Numbered from the stretch's first letter, positions 46,007 to 55,285 are shown. The stretch: DNA of 64,000 nucleotides from Thioclava sp. SK-1 (GCF_001705665.1 NZ_MDHA01000065.1:62001-126000); one strand, 5' to 3'. Notes: a model not told the origin generated them from the letters alone. A program made the numbers and translations.

Positions 46007-46061
46007 AAACGCGATATGTCGGAGGTTGGTTCCCCAGATGCCATCAGATAGGACAATTACT

Positions 46062-47117
46062 ATGAAAATCGAGCCAAATCCGCGTCTGGCCCATGCCCCG
46101 GCGGATCATCCCGCTGTGCCGCAGGCCAAAATCGGGGTGCTCATCGCGAATCTTGGAACGCCAGATAACACCGATTACTGGTCGATGCGGCGATATTTGG
46201 GTGAATTCCTGTCTGATAAGCGGGTCGTGGATTACCCTGCGTGGAAATGGCAACCCATCTTGCAGGGGATTATTCTGACGACCCGGCCATCGGCATCGGG
46301 TAAGAATTATCGCTCGATCTGGAATGAAGAGGCGGATGAATCGCCGCTGATGACCATCACGAAAAAACAGGTGGTCAAGCTGCGTGAGGCCGTCGAAGCC
46401 CGTTATGACGCACCGGTGCAGGTGGAATTTTGCATGCGTTATGGCAATCCGTCGACCAAAAGCGTGGTCGAAAAGATGGTGCAGAACGGTTGCGAAAGGA
46501 TCCTGTTTTTCCCGCTGTATCCGCAATATGCCTCTCCAACTACCGCGACGGCGAATGACGAATTCTTCCGCGCCTTGATGAAGCAAAAGCGCCAACCGGC
46601 ATCGCGCACTGCACCGGAATATTTCGACCGCCCGTCGTATATTGAGGCTTTGGCCCAATCGGTGGAAAAAGCCTATCCCACCGTGGACAGCCGCCCGGAT
46701 AAGTTGGTGTGTTCGTATCATGGGATGCCCAAGCGGTTCTTGATGGAGGGCGACCCCTATCATTGCCAATGCGCCAAGACGACACGACTGCTGCGCGAAC
46801 GTCTGGGTTGGCCCGTGGAGGCGATCGATACCACGTTTCAATCGGTGTTTGGGCGCGAGGAATGGCTTAAACCCTACACCGTGGAGCATGTCGCAGAGCT
46901 GGCAAAACAGGGTAAAACCAATATCGCGGTGATTTCGCCTGCGTTTTCTGCTGATTGCATCGAGACACTGGAAGAAATCCAAGGCGAAATCTGCGAGGCA
47001 TTCGAACATGCCGGGGGGAAGGAATTCACCTATATCCCCTGTTTGAATGATGATGACATCCACATCACGGCCCTGTTGGAAGTGGTGGAAGAGAATCTGA
47101 AAGGCTGGATCGACTGA
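46062..47117 (+). CDS. hemH: Ferrochelatase
   Basis: 351-residue enzyme that inserts iron into protoporphyrin IX, the last step of haem synthesis. Motifs are KIGVLIANLGTPD, RRYLGEFLSD with VDYPAWKWQP, the product-binding MRYGNPSTKS, the signature SYHGMPKRFL with its catalytic histidine, and SPAFSADCIETLEEI. The start is uncertain: ATG 46038 has a better ribosome-binding site (GGAGG, 12 bases away) but a likely -10 element at 46015 would place it very near the transcript start; ATG 46062 begins the conserved part. Confidence 0.94.
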   Translation: MKIEPNPRLAHAPADHPAVPQAKIGVLIANLGTPDNTDYWSMRRYLGEFLSDKRVVDYPAWKWQPILQGIILTTRPSASGKNYRSIWNEEADESPLMTITKKQVVKLREAVEARYDAPVQVEFCMRYGNPSTKSVVEKMVQNGCERILFFPLYPQYASPTTATANDEFFRALMKQKRQPASRTAPEYFDRPSYIEALAQSVEKAYPTVDSRPDKLVCSYHGMPKRFLMEGDPYHCQCAKTTRLLRERLGWPVEAIDTTFQSVFGREEWLKPYTVEHVAELAKQGKTNIAVISPAFSADCIETLEEIQGEICEAFEHAGGKEFTYIPCLNDDDIHITALLEVVEENLKGWID

Positions 47118-47131
47118 TATCGCCTTGATGG

Positions 47132-47163
47132 TCCGGGCGCGTGGCAGTTTCCAAACGCCCGGA
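47132..47163. terminator. Hairpin between hemH and the convergent L,D-transpeptidase gene
   Basis: TCCGGGCG (47132-47139) pairs perfectly with CGCCCGGA (47156-47163) across a 16-base loop, 15 bases after the hemH stop and ten before the convergent gene's stop. There is no long T-run, so I regard it as a moderate terminator. Confidence 0.5.
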
Positions 47164-47172
47164 TCATTTGAC

Positions 47173-47763
47173 CTACATCACCAATACCTGTGTGCCCGGC
47201 ACCGTGCGCGCGAACAGATCTGCGATATGTTCGTTATACAGCCCGATACAGCCGTTAGAGCTTTGTCGCCCGATTTTGCGCGTATCATGCGTGCCGTGTA
47301 TCCGGTAATATTTCCATGACAGATACAGCGCATGCGTGCCCAACGGGTTGTTGGGGCCCGGCGGCACGAAATCCGGCCACTCGGGATTGCGTCTGCGCAT
47401 CGCTGGGGTGGGGGACCATCCCGGACCGGCGACTTTTCGGGTGATCTTGGTGCGGCCCAGCCGGGTCAGATCCTGTGATACGGGCACCGATGTCGGATAC
47501 AGCAGGTAGGTCTTTGCATCTGGCGCCCAGAAATGCAGGCTGCGCGAGGCGATATCGACCAAAATCGCACCATGCGTCAGGCTTTTGAAGTGATCGGTCC
47601 AGCGGCGGGCCTTAAAGCTGGAGATATTTCGCCGCTGATCGCTAAGCCCGGATGTTTCATAGCTCTCACTGATGTCGCGCGCTTGGATAATGCCCGGCGC
47701 GAAGATGGCCCCGGCACAGCTGGCGCTTGTTAGAAATGCACGTCTGGTAAATGGTCCTGTCAT
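47173..47763 (-). CDS. L,D-transpeptidase (YkuD family), Tat-type signal
   Basis: 196-residue exported protein. The N-terminus FTRRAFLTSASCAGAIFAPG has a twin-arginine pattern. The YkuD domain (about 60-195) has HGTHD and then SSNGCIGL with the catalytic cysteine. A family LDT of this kind crosslinks peptidoglycan stems at 3-3 positions or anchors proteins. It stands on the minus strand, convergent with hemH, and is divergent from the CAP lipoprotein gene; a second YkuD gene lies 1 kb downstream. Confidence 0.88.
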   Translation of the reverse strand: MTGPFTRRAFLTSASCAGAIFAPGIIQARDISESYETSGLSDQRRNISSFKARRWTDHFKSLTHGAILVDIASRSLHFWAPDAKTYLLYPTSVPVSQDLTRLGRTKITRKVAGPGWSPTPAMRRRNPEWPDFVPPGPNNPLGTHALYLSWKYYRIHGTHDTRKIGRQSSNGCIGLYNEHIADLFARTVPGTQVLVM

Positions 47764-47924
47764 TGGTGAAATCCCTGCCTATGACTGTTTGTCCGCGTTA
47801 TGGCCGCGGTGAAATAGTGCGTCGATGTCTCATATTGCGGCGAAAGCGGCCTTTCACGCAACTGTGGGTTTGCGAGAGTTCTGCCGAATGTGTAACGGTC
47901 GAGACAGATTTTTGAGGTGATACA

Positions 47925-48470
47925 ATGAACTCCAGCACGGCGATGCCTACGCGAGCGCGCAGATCAACCCTTATGGCTTTGACCCTGATCGGGGGCCTTG
48001 CGCTTGCGGCCTGCACTCAGCCAGAGCCAACATTGGGCCCCGACGGCAAACCTTTGCCTCAGCTGTATCGGATTACGGAATCTGATGCCGAAGTCATTCC
48101 GACCCGCGTGGTCGAGGCAATGAACTCCCTTCGGTCTGTGCGCGGAACGCGGCCTGTGGTCTTGAACCAACAGCTGGCGATTGCGGCGGCGGCACATAGT
48201 CAGGATATGGCGAAGCAAAACCGGCCATGGCATTGGGGCTCTGATGGATCGTCCCCGCTAACACGCGCTGCGCGCGCGGGCTACCGAGGTGAGGTTCTGG
48301 GAGAGACGATTTCAGAAACCTATGAAACCGAAACCGAGACATTATCTGTGTGGATGGGCCAGCCTGAGACGCGTGATGTGATCTTGAACCCGGAGGCCAC
48401 GCAGATGGGGTTCGCCTGGTATCAAGAACCGTCGGGTAAGATTTGGTGGACCATGGTCACAGGGCGCTGA
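47925..48470 (+). CDS. CAP (SCP/PR1-like) domain lipoprotein
   Basis: 181-residue predicted lipoprotein: the signal peptide ends in LAAC with Cys at about residue 30. The CAP domain follows (about 60-180) with LNQQLAIAAAAHSQDMAKQN, the HWGSDGSSPLTRA segment and a final GFAWYQEPSGKIWWTMVTG. CAP-domain proteins occur extracytoplasmically in many bacteria and their role is mostly unclear. The ATG at 47925 follows TTGAGGTGATACA. It is flanked on both sides by minus-strand L,D-transpeptidase genes and has its own terminator. Confidence 0.85.
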   Translation: MNSSTAMPTRARRSTLMALTLIGGLALAACTQPEPTLGPDGKPLPQLYRITESDAEVIPTRVVEAMNSLRSVRGTRPVVLNQQLAIAAAAHSQDMAKQNRPWHWGSDGSSPLTRAARAGYRGEVLGETISETYETETETLSVWMGQPETRDVILNPEATQMGFAWYQEPSGKIWWTMVTGR

Positions 48471-48502
48471 CACCACGCGCAGCCCGTGCTGACAGTCAGA
48501 TG

Positions 48503-48537
48503 AAATGGCGCAAGGCTTATTCGGCCTGCGCCATTTT
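48503..48537 (+). terminator. Intrinsic terminator of the CAP lipoprotein gene
   Basis: AAATGGCGCA (48503-48512) and GGC pair with GCC and TGCGCCATTT (48527-48536), with a seven-base loop and a one-base bulge, followed by T residues to 48538. It starts 32 bases after the plus-strand stop. Confidence 0.75.
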
Positions 48538-48561
48538 TCATTGTCTGGGGCGATCAGGCAT

Positions 48562-48584
48562 AAAAAAGGCCCCGAAACAGGGCC
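48562..48584 (-). terminator. Intrinsic terminator of the second L,D-transpeptidase gene
   Basis: On the minus strand GGCCC (48584-48580) pairs with GGGCC (48572-48568), a seven-base loop between, followed by TTTTTT (48567-48562). It lies 36 bases after the minus-strand stop at 48621. Confidence 0.72.
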
Positions 48585-48620
48585 AATTTCGTGCTGCTGG
48601 GGGGCAAGACAATTGCGACA

Positions 48621-49124
48621 TCAGGGAAAGATGAAGATGGGCGTGCCGATACGCACCATGGAATAGATTTCCTCGATCTCTTCATCTTTTACGGCGATGC
48701 AGCCTGCCGTCCAGTCTTTGCCTTTGCCCTTATTCGCCTTGGCGCGACCGTGGATAAATATGTCGCCACCGGGCTTTTTATTCTGACTTTCCGCATAGGC
48801 GCGATCGGCCGGGTTTGGATAGGAAATGCCAATCGACAGATGGTAGCGGGAGTTCGGGTTTTGCCGGTCGATGTAATATAGCCCCTCCGGGGTTTTACTG
48901 TCGCCTTCAAACCGTTTCGGGCCAATAGGGTTTCCGCCCAGGCCGAATTTGTATTTCTTGATCACCGTATTGCCGGAAAACAGATACATTTTTCGGTCGG
49001 CTTTGAACACCTGGATCTGTGTCACCGCGGGACCGGAATAGGTGATGAATTTAGACCCTGGTTTACCGCAGGCCGCCAGAATGGCGACGGTGGACAAGCC
49101 CAAGAGAAGGGTTCTGCGCTGCAT
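48621..49124 (-). CDS. L,D-transpeptidase (YkuD family) lipoprotein
   Basis: 167-residue lipoprotein: signal peptide with lipobox LAAC (Cys19), then a YkuD domain (about 40-167) with QIQVFKADRKMYLFSGN, IFIHGRAKANKGKGK and DWTAGCIAVKDEEI carrying the catalytic cysteine. It resembles the small single-domain LDTs that act on peptidoglycan and outer-membrane anchoring. It ends in its own terminator at 48562 and is transcribed in the same direction as the methyltransferase gene upstream (84 bases apart). Confidence 0.88.
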   Translation of the reverse strand: MQRRTLLLGLSTVAILAACGKPGSKFITYSGPAVTQIQVFKADRKMYLFSGNTVIKKYKFGLGGNPIGPKRFEGDSKTPEGLYYIDRQNPNSRYHLSIGISYPNPADRAYAESQNKKPGGDIFIHGRAKANKGKGKDWTAGCIAVKDEEIEEIYSMVRIGTPIFIFP

Positions 49125-49208
49125 TTTGGATCGCTTTTTTGCTGCTCGTTTATCAGGGTAACCTATCTGAAAAACGCCATTGGGGAAACTGGGGTTTTCG
49201 TAAAGCGA

Positions 49209-50438
49209 TCACTCCCGCGTGAAGGCGGCGGCCAATTCGCAATGCGATGACCAGCGGAACTGGTCCACGGCGATCAGATCGCGCAGCACAAACCCGGCAG
49301 CAATAAGCTGCGCGGCATCGCGGGCGAAACTGACCGGGTTGCACGAGACATAGACCAATCTCTTGACATTGGCGTTACAGATTTCGGCGGTTTGGGCCTC
49401 GGCGCCATTGCGCGGCGGGTCCATGACGATGGCGTCATAACGGTTCAGCTCATCAGGAAGCAGCGGCCGGCGATACAGGTCGCGCGCCTCATGGCTGATC
49501 CGTTTCAGGCCCTGCGCTTGGCGCCAGCCTTGGTCCATCGCTTCTAACATCGGGGCTTCGGCCTCTACCGCGTGCATTTCGGCGGTGGCGGCAAGCGGCA
49601 GGGTGAATGTGCCGCAGCCTGCGAAAAGATCGACGATCTTTGCCGCGCCGGATGTCCAATGCTGCGCGAAATCGACCAAAACCGCAGCGCCTTCGGTGGT
49701 GGCTTGTAAAAACGCACCTGGCGGCGGTGTAACCTTGGCCGCCCCCATCGCCTGATAGGCCAGCCGGCGGGCGGCGACAGTTTCGCGATTCCACGAGATT
49801 CGCGCCAAGTCATGGGTTTCGGCAGTGGCAGAAATCTGCGCGAACAGCTCGGGTGTCATCTCTTTGCCACCGGTTGCGGCAACCTCTACGCCGGCTTCGG
49901 ACAGGGTCATAGCGAAGGCGATCTCACCTTTGCGGGTCGCGCCGATAACGGTCAAGTCGCGCAGCGCGGGGATGGCCGCCACGAGTTCCGGGCGCAGCAG
50001 CGTGCAATTGGGAATTTCAGTCATGATCCCGGAGGCCCTGCCGTGAAATCCAACCAGAGCGGATTTCTTCGTGCGCCGTCCCGATAATGTTGCGCGGCGG
50101 CGTGAACGGGGCGGGGAGGTTTCGATCCGTGTGACCCGTGCGGAGACATCGCGGCTGGCCAAGGCGGATTCAATGACCTGTGTTTTCCACTGTGCCACAA
50201 ATGCGTCAGAGCCATGCTGCAAAGCGCAGCCACCGCAGGTCTTGTAATGCGGGCATGGTGGCCGGACTCGGCTGATCGATGGCGTCAGGATCTTCGGTTG
50301 TGCAATCCGGCCCTCGCGCAGATCACCCGTGATTTCTTCGCCGGGCAGCGTCATTGGCGCATAGATTGTGGAGTGGTCACTGTCATGGGCCACCCCATCG
50401 GCCTGAATGGAAAGGCGTTCGATCTGGTAGCTGGTCAT
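49209..50438 (-). CDS. TrmA/RlmD family class I SAM-dependent RNA methyltransferase
   Basis: 409-residue enzyme of the m5U methyltransferase family. N-terminal TRAM-like domain, then an iron-sulfur site CPHYKTCGGC plus a distant cysteine in EIPNCTLL, as in RlmD (RumA); the SAM-binding motif is IVDLFAGCGTFTLPLA, the active-site cysteine is in VYVSCNPVSFARDA, and the motif DPPRNGAEAQ precedes it. Cluster cysteines place it nearer RlmD, which makes m5U1939 of 23S rRNA, but the exact target is not proven. The ATG at 50438 is a normal start. Confidence 0.88.
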   Translation of the reverse strand: MTSYQIERLSIQADGVAHDSDHSTIYAPMTLPGEEITGDLREGRIAQPKILTPSISRVRPPCPHYKTCGGCALQHGSDAFVAQWKTQVIESALASRDVSARVTRIETSPPRSRRRATLSGRRTKKSALVGFHGRASGIMTEIPNCTLLRPELVAAIPALRDLTVIGATRKGEIAFAMTLSEAGVEVAATGGKEMTPELFAQISATAETHDLARISWNRETVAARRLAYQAMGAAKVTPPPGAFLQATTEGAAVLVDFAQHWTSGAAKIVDLFAGCGTFTLPLAATAEMHAVEAEAPMLEAMDQGWRQAQGLKRISHEARDLYRRPLLPDELNRYDAIVMDPPRNGAEAQTAEICNANVKRLVYVSCNPVSFARDAAQLIAAGFVLRDLIAVDQFRWSSHCELAAAFTRE

Positions 50439-50524
50439 GGTCCGGGCTCGCTTTGGCTGGGAATGGCCTGCGATTTAGCAGCTTCGGCGGCTGCGGCCAA
50501 TGGGTGTTGGGCGGATTGCCGGCG

Positions 50525-52360
50525 TTATTCTGCCGCGTCGCAATCGGTTGTGTCATCCTGTGTGCCGATGAACCCGCCCGATTGACGCTCCCAATACCGT
50601 GCATATAACCCATCTTGGGCCAGAAGTTCGGAATGGGTGCCAGATTCTGCGATCTGGCCATGGTTCAGCACGATGATCCTGTCCATCTGTGCAATGGTTG
50701 ACAGACGGTGGGCAATGGCCAGGACGGTTTTGCCCGACATCACATTGTGCAATGCGGTTTGAACCTGCGCCTCTACTTCCGAATCCAGCGCCGATGTGGC
50801 TTCGTCCAGCACAAGGATCGGTGCGTCTTTCAAAAAGGCGCGGGCTAGCGCGATACGCTGGCGTTGACCGCCTGACAATTTTACACCGCGTTCGCCCAGC
50901 CGAGCGTCATAGCCGGTGCGCCCTTCGTTATCAGCCAGGTTTAAAATGAAATCATGCGCTTCTGCGGCTTTGGCGGCGGTGATCATTTCGGCCTCACTTG
51001 CATCTGGCCGACCGTAAAGAATGTTCTCGCGCGCAGAGCGGTTGAACATCGCAGTTTCTTGCGTGACCATCGCAACCTGGCGGCGCAGGCTTTCCTGGGT
51101 GAGGGTTTTGATGTCACGGCCATCCAGCCGCATTGCGCCCTTTTCGGTATCATACAACCGAAGCAACAGCGCCACGAGCGTTGATTTCCCCGCGCCAGAG
51201 GCCCCGACGATGCCAATGCGCTGTCCGCTGGGGATCATCAGATCCACGTCATGCAGGCCGCCCGAGCCTCGGCCATAGCTAAAGCTGACATTGTCGAAAT
51301 GCACCGCCCCCTTGGCACGCCCGGCGTCCACCGCATCCGGGGCATCCAACAGCGTATGGGCGGGGGTTAATGTGGCCATGCCATCTTCGGCCTCGCCAAC
51401 CATTCCATAGATCTGCATCAAGGACATGGATACCCAGCCCGACATCTGGGCAATGCGCATCGCCACGGCACCTGCAGCGGTTACATCGCCCGGCGTCGCC
51501 GATCCCTGATGCCACATCATCACTGCACTGCCCACCAGCAGCACTGGCAGCAACCCTGATAATGCCATTTGGCTGATACGATATCCGGTAGAGACTTTGC
51601 CAAAGGCAATCGCGCGGCTGCGGAACACATCCATGGATTCTAATGCTTCGCGGTCTTCGTGCCCGGTGTTGGCGAATAGTTTGACGGTCTTGATGTTGGT
51701 GATCGTGTCAACGACCTTGCCCGACACGGTGGCACGGGCCGACGCGCGCGCCTTAGACCGCACCCGCACCTGCGGTAGGAAATGCCGGACCAACGCGCCA
51801 TAAGCCACCAGCCATAACACCAGGGCCAGCGCCCCCCACGTGTCAATGCCCGCCAGCAAGACGATGGAACCGACCACGGATGCCAATGCGAACATGCCGG
51901 TTTCTATCGCACCAAGCGCGGTTTCGGTGACAGCCCGCGCAGTTTGCATCTGCTTTTGCGCAATGCGGCCTGCAAAGTCATTGTCAAAGAATGTCACAGC
52001 CTGGCCCATCGTATAGCGATGCAAACGCGACAGGACCTGCGGGAAAATATTGGGTTGCACCAGCAATTGGTTCGCGGCCGATGAAATGCCAAACACAGCC
52101 GGGCGAATGATCAGATAAAACGCCGCAAACCCAAGCAAAATTGCCCAATTGTCAGAGAATGCTCCGGCGGCCGTTGAGGAAATAAGCTGATCAATCACCC
52201 GTCCCAGCAGCCATGCCGAAATCACCTCCATTGATCCGGCCAGCCCTGTCAGCACAGCCGAGAGCGTCAGCACAGGCCAAGCGCCGCGCAGGCACCACGT
52301 GAAAAAAGCGCCAAGTGTGCGGGGCGGGGCGGTTTTGGCAGGCCGGAATACGTCGATCAT
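50525..52360 (-). CDS. ABC exporter, fused permease and ATPase
   Basis: 611-residue half-transporter: an N-terminal transmembrane domain with six hydrophobic segments (about 20-320) and a C-terminal ATPase with Walker A VGASGAGKST, the signature LSGGQRQRIALARAF, Walker B ILVLDEATSALD and H-loop AIAHRLSTIAQMD. It resembles MsbA/multidrug or lipid exporters that dimerise. An ORF extends to 52456, but ATG 52360 has an AAGGAG site directly ahead. It is a lone gene, so the substrate is unknown. Confidence 0.88.
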   Translation of the reverse strand: MIDVFRPAKTAPPRTLGAFFTWCLRGAWPVLTLSAVLTGLAGSMEVISAWLLGRVIDQLISSTAAGAFSDNWAILLGFAAFYLIIRPAVFGISSAANQLLVQPNIFPQVLSRLHRYTMGQAVTFFDNDFAGRIAQKQMQTARAVTETALGAIETGMFALASVVGSIVLLAGIDTWGALALVLWLVAYGALVRHFLPQVRVRSKARASARATVSGKVVDTITNIKTVKLFANTGHEDREALESMDVFRSRAIAFGKVSTGYRISQMALSGLLPVLLVGSAVMMWHQGSATPGDVTAAGAVAMRIAQMSGWVSMSLMQIYGMVGEAEDGMATLTPAHTLLDAPDAVDAGRAKGAVHFDNVSFSYGRGSGGLHDVDLMIPSGQRIGIVGASGAGKSTLVALLLRLYDTEKGAMRLDGRDIKTLTQESLRRQVAMVTQETAMFNRSARENILYGRPDASEAEMITAAKAAEAHDFILNLADNEGRTGYDARLGERGVKLSGGQRQRIALARAFLKDAPILVLDEATSALDSEVEAQVQTALHNVMSGKTVLAIAHRLSTIAQMDRIIVLNHGQIAESGTHSELLAQDGLYARYWERQSGGFIGTQDDTTDCDAAE

Positions 52361-52481
52361 GAAAATCTCCTTGCGCCCTGACCATATAGTCCACAGGCAT
52401 CTTGGAGAAACCACGGTTTTGTCAGTCTTGATTTTAGGTTCTGTTGAGTGACGCACAGAGATGCGGCACCCCCCCCCATGA

Positions 52482-53627
52482 TCAGCCGCGCAAAAGGTCT
52501 TCTTTGCTTAGGCCGAAATCGGCGGCGAGCCATTGCGCTTCGAGCTCTTTCAAGCGTGCGCCAAGGCGTGGCCCTTCAAAACCGGGCATCAAATCCTGCG
52601 CCTTAACGGGGAATGTCGCATCGGCCCCTTCGTTTAGCAGGTCACGCCAACCTGGTTGCAACGTCTGCCCGATTAAGGCCGCGCGGACCAGCAAGGCATC
52701 GCCCCCAATCTGCGTGCCATAACGATAGCCAATCGCTGCGGGTGGTGACAGATCGGAAATCGCGCGGCGCAGCTCATCCAGGTGCCGGGTCTCTGATTTT
52801 GACAGGCGCAGGGCATCGGTCACGTCAAACCCGGTCAGGGCGGCAAGGCGGCGCAGCGGATCAGGGGCCGTGTCTTCCAGATGCAGTAGCGGAAATAAGA
52901 CGGCCGGATCAGCACCCGGTAAAATACGGTTCAATATGCCCGATTGGGCCATCGCGCCCACCGCTGTGCTGGGATTGGGGGCGGATAACAGCTTGCGCAT
53001 TTCCTGCCCGACACGTTCGCGGGCCAAATTGTCCAACCCATCTGCCAGCTGTGCGCAGGCGGCCAGCCCTTCGGCATCGGGGCCCTGATCGGGCGCACCA
53101 TACCAAGCGGTAAAGCGGAAAAACCGCAATATCCGCAAGTAATCTTCGCGAATGCGTTCAGCGGGCGTCCCGACGAAACGCAGATGGCCCGCGCGCAGAT
53201 CCGCAATGCCACAGCCCAACGGGTCAAGCACGGTGCCATCCGCCTGCGCATATAGCGCATTCATCGTGAAATCGCGCCGTGCAGCGTCATCGGCAATATC
53301 GGTGGAAAATGCCACGGTCGCATGGCGGCCATCGGTGTCGACATCGCGGCGAAATGTTGTGACCTCATGCGCGACCCCGTCGCAAATCACGGTGACGGTG
53401 CCATGGTCGAATCCCGTTGGCACGGCCTTCATCCCGTTGGCCTGGACTAGATCGGTCACTTGCTGCGGTGTGGCGCTTGTGGCGATGTCGCTATCGGTCA
53501 CAGCTGCGTTCAAAAGCGCGTTTCGCACGCATCCACCCACGATTAATGCCTGATGGCCGGCCCCGCTAAGACATGCAAGAACGCGTTGAAGGCTTTTAGA
53601 TGTGATCCATGCGCCGCTGAGTTTCAT
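52482..53627 (-). CDS. cca: CCA tRNA nucleotidyltransferase
   Basis: 381-residue class II nucleotidyltransferase that builds or repairs the CCA end of tRNA. N-terminal LIVGGCVRNALL with catalytic aspartates in VTDSDIATSATP, then RRDVDTDGRHATV, RRDFTMNALY and LRFVGTPAERIREDYLRILRFFRF split over the core. It is a short form without an HD domain. The start is ATG 53627 (MKLSGAWITS), since ORF 53705 would run further into the Nudix gene; it overlaps that gene by 32 bases and is probably co-translated with it. Confidence 0.92.
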   Translation of the reverse strand: MKLSGAWITSKSLQRVLACLSGAGHQALIVGGCVRNALLNAAVTDSDIATSATPQQVTDLVQANGMKAVPTGFDHGTVTVICDGVAHEVTTFRRDVDTDGRHATVAFSTDIADDAARRDFTMNALYAQADGTVLDPLGCGIADLRAGHLRFVGTPAERIREDYLRILRFFRFTAWYGAPDQGPDAEGLAACAQLADGLDNLARERVGQEMRKLLSAPNPSTAVGAMAQSGILNRILPGADPAVLFPLLHLEDTAPDPLRRLAALTGFDVTDALRLSKSETRHLDELRRAISDLSPPAAIGYRYGTQIGGDALLVRAALIGQTLQPGWRDLLNEGADATFPVKAQDLMPGFEGPRLGARLKELEAQWLAADFGLSKEDLLRG

Positions 53628-54219
53628 CTGCCATCCTCTGGGCCAATTGTCGCAATATCCCCGCGGTCGCGCCCCAGATATAATAGGGGCCATAAGGGAC
53701 GACATAATATTTTCGCCGCGTCCCGCGCCACAGGCGGCTTTCTATACGGAAAGCGGCGGGGTCAACAACATGCCCAAAAGGTATAGTGAATACTTGCTCT
53801 ACCTCGCCCGGCTCGGATCTGGGGATAAAGGGCGTGGTGATTTGCGCAATCACTGGGGTAACCTGAAACTGGGTAACGGTTTCATGCGTGTCCAATGTGC
53901 CCAGCACTTTGACGTGATCTGGCGGCAGGCCGATTTCTTCATGGGCTTCGCGCAGTGCTGCGGCCACAACCCCGCGGTCACCGGGGTCCACCTTGCCGCC
54001 GGGAAAAGCAATCTGGCCAGGGTGGTGTTTCAGATGTGATGCGCGCTTTGTCAGATACAGACGCAGACCATCACCATGTTGTTCAAAAGCCACTAAAACG
54101 GCGGCGGGGCGCAAGACCCGGCCCGGCGGCAAGGCCACGTCCGGGTTCAGCTCATAATCCGACGAGGGGCGCCCCGGCTGTGCCAAGGCGGCAATGACCG
54201 GGGCAAGGGGATCACTCAT
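53596..54219 (-). CDS. Nudix hydrolase, CoA diphosphatase-like
   Basis: 207-residue Nudix enzyme. The Nudix box is seen as FPGGKVDPGD followed by REAHEEIGL, and just before it LTKRASHLKHHPGQIAF fits the CoA-pyrophosphatase (NudL/NUDT7) subgroup, which splits CoA to 4'-phosphopantetheine and adenosine 3',5'-bisphosphate. The end (YYIWGATAGILRQLAQRM) is also typical. Start ATG 54219 (MSDPLAP) lies inside the hslO end by eight bases. The three genes hslO, nudix and cca are coupled. Confidence 0.85.
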   Translation of the reverse strand: MSDPLAPVIAALAQPGRPSSDYELNPDVALPPGRVLRPAAVLVAFEQHGDGLRLYLTKRASHLKHHPGQIAFPGGKVDPGDRGVVAAALREAHEEIGLPPDHVKVLGTLDTHETVTQFQVTPVIAQITTPFIPRSEPGEVEQVFTIPFGHVVDPAAFRIESRLWRGTRRKYYVVPYGPYYIWGATAGILRQLAQRMADETQRRMDHI

Positions 54220-55228
54220 CTTCAGGCTTCTCGGACCCGTCAGGGTTTTTCGTGGCCTGAAAACCAAGTGTCTGCGGATCGAAGACATAATGCGCGTTGC
54301 AGAATTGGCAGTCGGCAGTCACGATCCCATCGTCGGTGGTCATATGACCGATGTCCCGGGCGGAATAAATCGAAAGCGATTGGCGGACGCGGTCTTCAGA
54401 ACAGGTGCAGCCAAATTCCACCCGCTGCGGATCGAACACGCGCGGACCTTCTTCGTGAAACAGCTTGACCAAAATATCGGTGGCTTGAATGCGCGGTCCG
54501 ATCAGTTCGATCTCTTCTACAGTATCAAGCAAGATGTTAGCGCGGTTCCAATTTTCTTCGGCTTCCCCTTCCAAGATGTCTTCGGGGCGCAAAAGCCCGT
54601 CTTGGCCGGAGGCCTCTTCGGTGGCTGCAAGGGGTGATGCCTTTGGCATTGTCTGCAACATCACGCCGCCTGCGCGCCAGCTTTCGGGTTGACCGGGCAT
54701 GGTGGCGCGGCCAAATGCCAGCTCAAACCGGGTCGGCAACTGTTCGGATTGCGCAAAGTAAGCCTCGGCGCAGGCGCGAAGCGACCCGCCTGACAGCGGC
54801 GTAATGCCCTGATACGGGGTGCTGCCAGAGCCTTGGTCGATCAAGATCGCGAAATAGCCTTTGCCAATCTGTTCAAATCCCGGTCCGGCCTGATCCAATT
54901 TTTCGGCGTCAAAACTGGCCCAGCCACGAATGCGTGCGGGCTCCCCTTCCGCTGTGGGCGCATAGTAATCGGTGGCAATGATCCGTATAGGGCCATCACC
55001 GCGCACCTGAATAGACAGCTTCCAGCGAAGTTTGATCGTTTGGCCGATCATTGCGGTCAGCAAGGCGACTTCGGCCACCAGTGCCTCAACCACGGCCGGG
55101 TAATTGTGCTGTGACAAGACTTGATCCAATACACCATCCAGTCGCGCCAACCGGCCCCGGATATCCGCGCGGTCAAGTTGGAAGGGAAGGACGGTATCGT
55201 CCCATGCGATTTGGGATAGCGTGCTCAT
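54212..55228 (-). CDS. hslO: Redox-regulated chaperone Hsp33
   Basis: 338-residue oxidation-activated holdase. The C-terminal zinc/redox switch is a CxC plus CxxC arrangement: FGCTCSEDRV and then ADCQFCNAHYVF, as expected. The N-terminal part has TIKLRWKLSIQVRGDGP and GKGYFAILIDQGSGSTPYQG split over the core. The start ATG 55228 lies about 58 bases after the -10 element of a sigma-32-type promoter (55286-55316). The overlap with the Nudix gene (eight bases) suggests one heat-inducible transcript reaching cca. Confidence 0.93.
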   Translation of the reverse strand: MSTLSQIAWDDTVLPFQLDRADIRGRLARLDGVLDQVLSQHNYPAVVEALVAEVALLTAMIGQTIKLRWKLSIQVRGDGPIRIIATDYYAPTAEGEPARIRGWASFDAEKLDQAGPGFEQIGKGYFAILIDQGSGSTPYQGITPLSGGSLRACAEAYFAQSEQLPTRFELAFGRATMPGQPESWRAGGVMLQTMPKASPLAATEEASGQDGLLRPEDILEGEAEENWNRANILLDTVEEIELIGPRIQATDILVKLFHEEGPRVFDPQRVEFGCTCSEDRVRQSLSIYSARDIGHMTTDDGIVTADCQFCNAHYVFDPQTLGFQATKNPDGSEKPEDE

Positions 55229-55285
55229 GGTGGATCCTTGGGGGCTTATGTGCTTTGCATTTCGGGCGGCGGTTGGCATAGCTTG

